Shown: piece after piece, positions 5,201 through 7,380 of the stretch
Layout: each line of letters starts with the position of its first letter
How positions within the stretch are numbered: position 1 is the stretch's first letter
NCBI GenBank assembly: GCA_034437075.1
Contig: DAOTVD010000268.1
Location: 1 to 7,380 of the forward strand
Length of the DNA stretch: 7,380 nucleotides
DNA from: DAOTVD01 sp034437075
GTDB lineage: Bacteria; Chloroflexota; Anaerolineae; Aggregatilineales; J027
Direction: 5' to 3'
Made by a program: the position numbers and the translations under genes
Notes under the pieces: generated by a model
What the model was told of the DNA's origin: nothing
Databases searched by the model: none
What the model saw: the letters and a program-made list of their open reading frames with translations, nothing else

Positions 5201-7042
5201 ATGGTGAACCGTCCGCGCAACACACATAGCGCCTTGTATGTCGTCCGGCGCATTTTAGATTATGCGCGCCCCTATGCCCCATTCCTTATATTAGGTTTTT
5301 TGGGCGTGGCTGGCTCTCAGGGCTTGGCCATCGCCATCCCAGGTATTCTACGCTTTGTCATCGACCGGGGCATCGCCGAACAAGACCGCGAATTCATGTT
5401 CGCCGCTGGGTTGCTGGTGGTGGCCCTGGGCATTTTGCGCGGCCTGGCGGGGTTCTTGGCGCGCTACTTCACCGAAGCGCAATCGCACCGTGTCGCGTAT
5501 GACATCCGCAACGAATTTTACAACAAAGTTCAGCGCTTGCCGTTTAGTTACCACGACCGCGCCCATACGGGCTCGCTCATCACGCGCGGCATCAGTGATG
5601 TGGATGAAATCCAGCGCTTTTTGGCCTTTGGCGTATTGGATGGGCTGAACACAGCGCTCATCGTCATTTTCGCCACCATTATGATGTTTATCACCAGCCC
5701 CGTGTTGGCCATGATCGTTATCCTGCCTTTGCTTCCGCTGATTTTATATTCGGGTAGCTTCGCTAGCTTTGTAGACCGCGAATGGCGCAAGGTCATGGAA
5801 AAACTCAGCGTCTTGGGCGATCATCTGCAAGAGAGCATCGTCGGCGCGGAGGTGGTGCGCGCCTTCGCGCGGGAACGCTACGAAATTGACCGCTTTGCAG
5901 ATGAAAACCGCGAATTATTCGACCAGCATATGAAAGTCATCCGCAAATGGTCGAACTATATTCCGTTTAGCGGGGTGATGGTCGCCATTAGCACGGTGCT
6001 GACGCTGATCTTTGGCGCCATCTTGGTCGAGCAACCTGGCTCTGGCGTAACGGTCGGCGTGGTGGTGCAGTTCAACGCCTATGTTCTGCTCATGGCTCAG
6101 CCGATCCGCTTCGTCGGTTTCGTCATCATGCTGGTCAACCAGGGCATCGCTAGCGGGCGCCGCGTCTTCGAAGTGTTGGACGAGCCCGAAATCCTGACCG
6201 ACAAACCCGACGCGCAACCACTCCCGCAAGTAGAGGGTGTCGTGCGCTTCGAAAACGTGCAGTTTGGGTATACCAAGGACGGTCCCCTGGCCTTGGAAGA
6301 TATTACCCTGGAAGCGCGGCCTAACGATGTCGTCGCGTTAATGGGCCATACGGGCGCGGGTAAATCCAGCCTCGTGAATTTGATTCCGCGCTTTTACGAT
6401 GTCAGCGGAGGGCGCATTACGGTCGATGGGCACGACTTGCGCGACGTAACGCTTAGCAGCTTGCGCGCCCAAATTGGGATTGTGTTGCAAGAATCTTTGC
6501 TATTTTCGGCAACCATCCGCGAGAATATTGCGCTGGGCAAGCCCCACAGCACGGATGAGGAGGTCATCGCCGCCGCTAAAGCCGCCAATGCCCACGCCTT
6601 CATTATGGAATTTCCCGACGGCTACGAGACGCTCGTGGGCGAACGCGGCGTCACGCTCTCGGGCGGGCAGCGCCAGCGCGTCGCCATTGCGCGCGCCTTG
6701 CTCATCGACCCGCGCATCCTGATTCTGGATGACGCCACCAGCAGCGTGGACACGCGCACCGAAGCGCTCATCCAAGAAGCGCTCGACCGCTTGATGGCGG
6801 GCCGCACGACCTTCGTCGTTGCGCAACGCATGACGACTGTCCTGAATGCCTCGCAGATTCTCGTGCTCGATCATGGGCGGGTCGCCGAACGCGGCACCCA
6901 TCACGAACTGCTGGCCCAAGATGGACTATATAAAGAAATCTACGACTTGCAATTAGCTGACCAGGAAAAAGTACGCCGCGAGACCATGCGCCTGGAAGAC
7001 CTGGCCGACATCGTGAGCAGCGAAAGCACTAGCGCAGACTAG
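5201..7042 (+). CDS. ABC exporter half-transporter (membrane domain plus ATPase), degenerate-site subunit
   Basis: 613 residues with the usual type IV (B-type) exporter layout. The N-terminal membrane domain has six predicted helices (about 26-54, 65-88, 143-165, 167-187, 255-277, 283-312) and is followed by the nucleotide-binding domain (about 347-580). ATPase motifs are Walker A GHTGAGKSS (382-390), Q-loop Q430, signature LSGGQ (486-490), Walker B ending LILDD (507-511), D-loop SSVD (514-517) and switch region VVAQR (539-543). Two catalytic positions are changed: D511 in place of Glu and Q542 in place of His. This pair of changes marks the degenerate ATP site of heterodimeric exporters such as Thermotoga TM287/TM288, where the TM287-like subunit carries them. 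The canonical LSGGQ of this chain would serve the partner's catalytic site. Likely in the cytoplasmic membrane, exporting drugs, lipids or peptides; the substrate cannot be read from sequence. A charged tail (about 588-613) follows the ATPase domain. A second ABC gene starts 41 bases downstream. Confidence 0.96.
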   Translation: MVNRPRNTHSALYVVRRILDYARPYAPFLILGFLGVAGSQGLAIAIPGILRFVIDRGIAEQDREFMFAAGLLVVALGILRGLAGFLARYFTEAQSHRVAYDIRNEFYNKVQRLPFSYHDRAHTGSLITRGISDVDEIQRFLAFGVLDGLNTALIVIFATIMMFITSPVLAMIVILPLLPLILYSGSFASFVDREWRKVMEKLSVLGDHLQESIVGAEVVRAFARERYEIDRFADENRELFDQHMKVIRKWSNYIPFSGVMVAISTVLTLIFGAILVEQPGSGVTVGVVVQFNAYVLLMAQPIRFVGFVIMLVNQGIASGRRVFEVLDEPEILTDKPDAQPLPQVEGVVRFENVQFGYTKDGPLALEDITLEARPNDVVALMGHTGAGKSSLVNLIPRFYDVSGGRITVDGHDLRDVTLSSLRAQIGIVLQESLLFSATIRENIALGKPHSTDEEVIAAAKAANAHAFIMEFPDGYETLVGERGVTLSGGQRQRVAIARALLIDPRILILDDATSSVDTRTEALIQEALDRLMAGRTTFVVAQRMTTVLNASQILVLDHGRVAERGTHHELLAQDGLYKEIYDLQLADQEKVRRETMRLEDLADIVSSESTSAD

Positions 7043-7070
7043 CGCAACGCAAGCCTGGCCCAACATAAGA

Positions 7071-7076
7071 AAGGGA
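7071..7076 (+). promoter_or_regulatory. Shine-Dalgarno AAGGGA for the second ABC gene
   Basis: AAGGGA is followed by 7 bases and the ATG at 7084. A second in-frame ATG at 7090 is possible, but its spacing is less favourable. Confidence 0.55.
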
Positions 7077-7083
7077 AACACAT

Positions 7084-7380
7084 ATGGGTATGCGCGGCGC
7101 CGCCCTCGAAACGGGCAAAGCCTTCGACTGGGATGTGACCAAGCGCCTCTTTGGCTATTTGAAGCATTACCGGCGCAATATCATCATCGCCATGGTAGCC
7201 ATGATCGGTTCGGTCGTCGCGAATGTCGCCGGACCGCCGCTGATCGGTTACGCCATTGATGAGGGCATCCAAACCGGGGATATGACCATCGCTATTGGCG
7301 CGGCCTTTGGTTATTTGTTCATCCAAATCTTAGGCTTCATCGGCTTTCGGATGCAATTGGTCTATATGGCCACAGCCGGC
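7084..7380 (+). CDS. ABC exporter half-transporter, 3'-truncated by the window (N-terminal membrane domain)
   Basis: Only the first 99 residues are visible, and the frame remains open to the window end. After a short cytoplasmic N-terminus (FDWDVTKRLFGYLKHYRRN, 14-32) come a first membrane helix at about 33-55, the IDEGI segment (58-62) typical of the first external loop of B-type exporters, and a second helix at about 68-88. The first ABC gene has the matching IDRGI at 54-58, so the two are related halves. The 41-base gap and good ribosome-binding site indicate one operon. By analogy with heterodimeric exporters, this chain should carry the competent Walker B Glu and switch His and possibly a divergent signature motif. 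None of these lies inside the window, so the pairing is inferred. Confidence 0.9.
   Translation, partial: MGMRGAALETGKAFDWDVTKRLFGYLKHYRRNIIIAMVAMIGSVVANVAGPPLIGYAIDEGIQTGDMTIAIGAAFGYLFIQILGFIGFRMQLVYMATAG

Noticed and set aside
6500..6919. Long reverse-strand open frame opposite the ABC ATPase domain
   Set aside because: It lies wholly antisense to a gene with intact ATPase motifs, has no recognisable domain, and is expected by chance in high-GC coding DNA. The same applies to reverse frames at 318-692, 1521-1838 and 2438-2704.
1..7380. Mobile elements, CRISPR arrays, tRNA or rRNA genes
   Set aside because: Reading both strands showed no transposase or integrase motifs, no terminal repeats, no regularly spaced repeats and no cloverleaf or rRNA-like segments.

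Overview
This window looks like chromosomal DNA from a free-living bacterium, most likely a member of the Chloroflexota (Anaerolineae-like). That placement is an inference from gene style: a StAR-type/TIGR01777 fusion, a kinase with an N-terminal receiver, a secreted LysM L,D-transpeptidase and a heterodimeric-type ABC exporter pair, all in moderately high GC DNA. No marker gene is present, so the taxonomy is tentative. The DNA is almost fully coding. No gap between genes exceeds 300 bases, and I see no tRNA, rRNA, CRISPR array, insertion sequence or attachment site.

Left part (2-2902, + strand): three tightly packed genes that probably form one operon. They encode the C-terminal two thirds of a short-chain dehydrogenase/reductase (SDR) whose catalytic tyrosine position is isoleucine, a two-domain SRPBCC-TIGR01777 epimerase-like protein, and a renalase-like FAD/NAD(P) amine-oxidase-fold oxidoreductase. 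All three have nucleotide- or flavin-binding folds. From memory, relatives of these families occur together in light- and oxidative-stress gene clusters of other bacteria, but nothing in the window proves that role here.

Middle part (2910-5030, - strand): a soluble REC-HisKA-HATPase_c hybrid kinase whose 3' end faces the operon across 7 bases, and upstream of it a secreted L,D-transpeptidase with two LysM repeats. For both genes a Shine-Dalgarno sequence favours a start internal to the longest open frame (4031 and 5030). A good sigma70-like promoter lies between the two genes, so the kinase is probably transcribed on its own.

Right part (5046-7380): a divergent control region with a TTGACA-type promoter flanked by two short inverted repeats that share a 7-mer, then a complete ABC exporter half-transporter and the first 99 codons of a second one. 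The complete half carries Asp in place of the catalytic Glu and Gln in place of the switch His. This is the signature of the degenerate-site subunit of a heterodimeric exporter, so the truncated downstream gene is most likely its catalytically competent partner.

No wholly new system is evident. The points most worth following up are the tyrosine-less SDR and its operon, the degenerate ABC half, and the regulatory sequences around the kinase and the ABC promoter.
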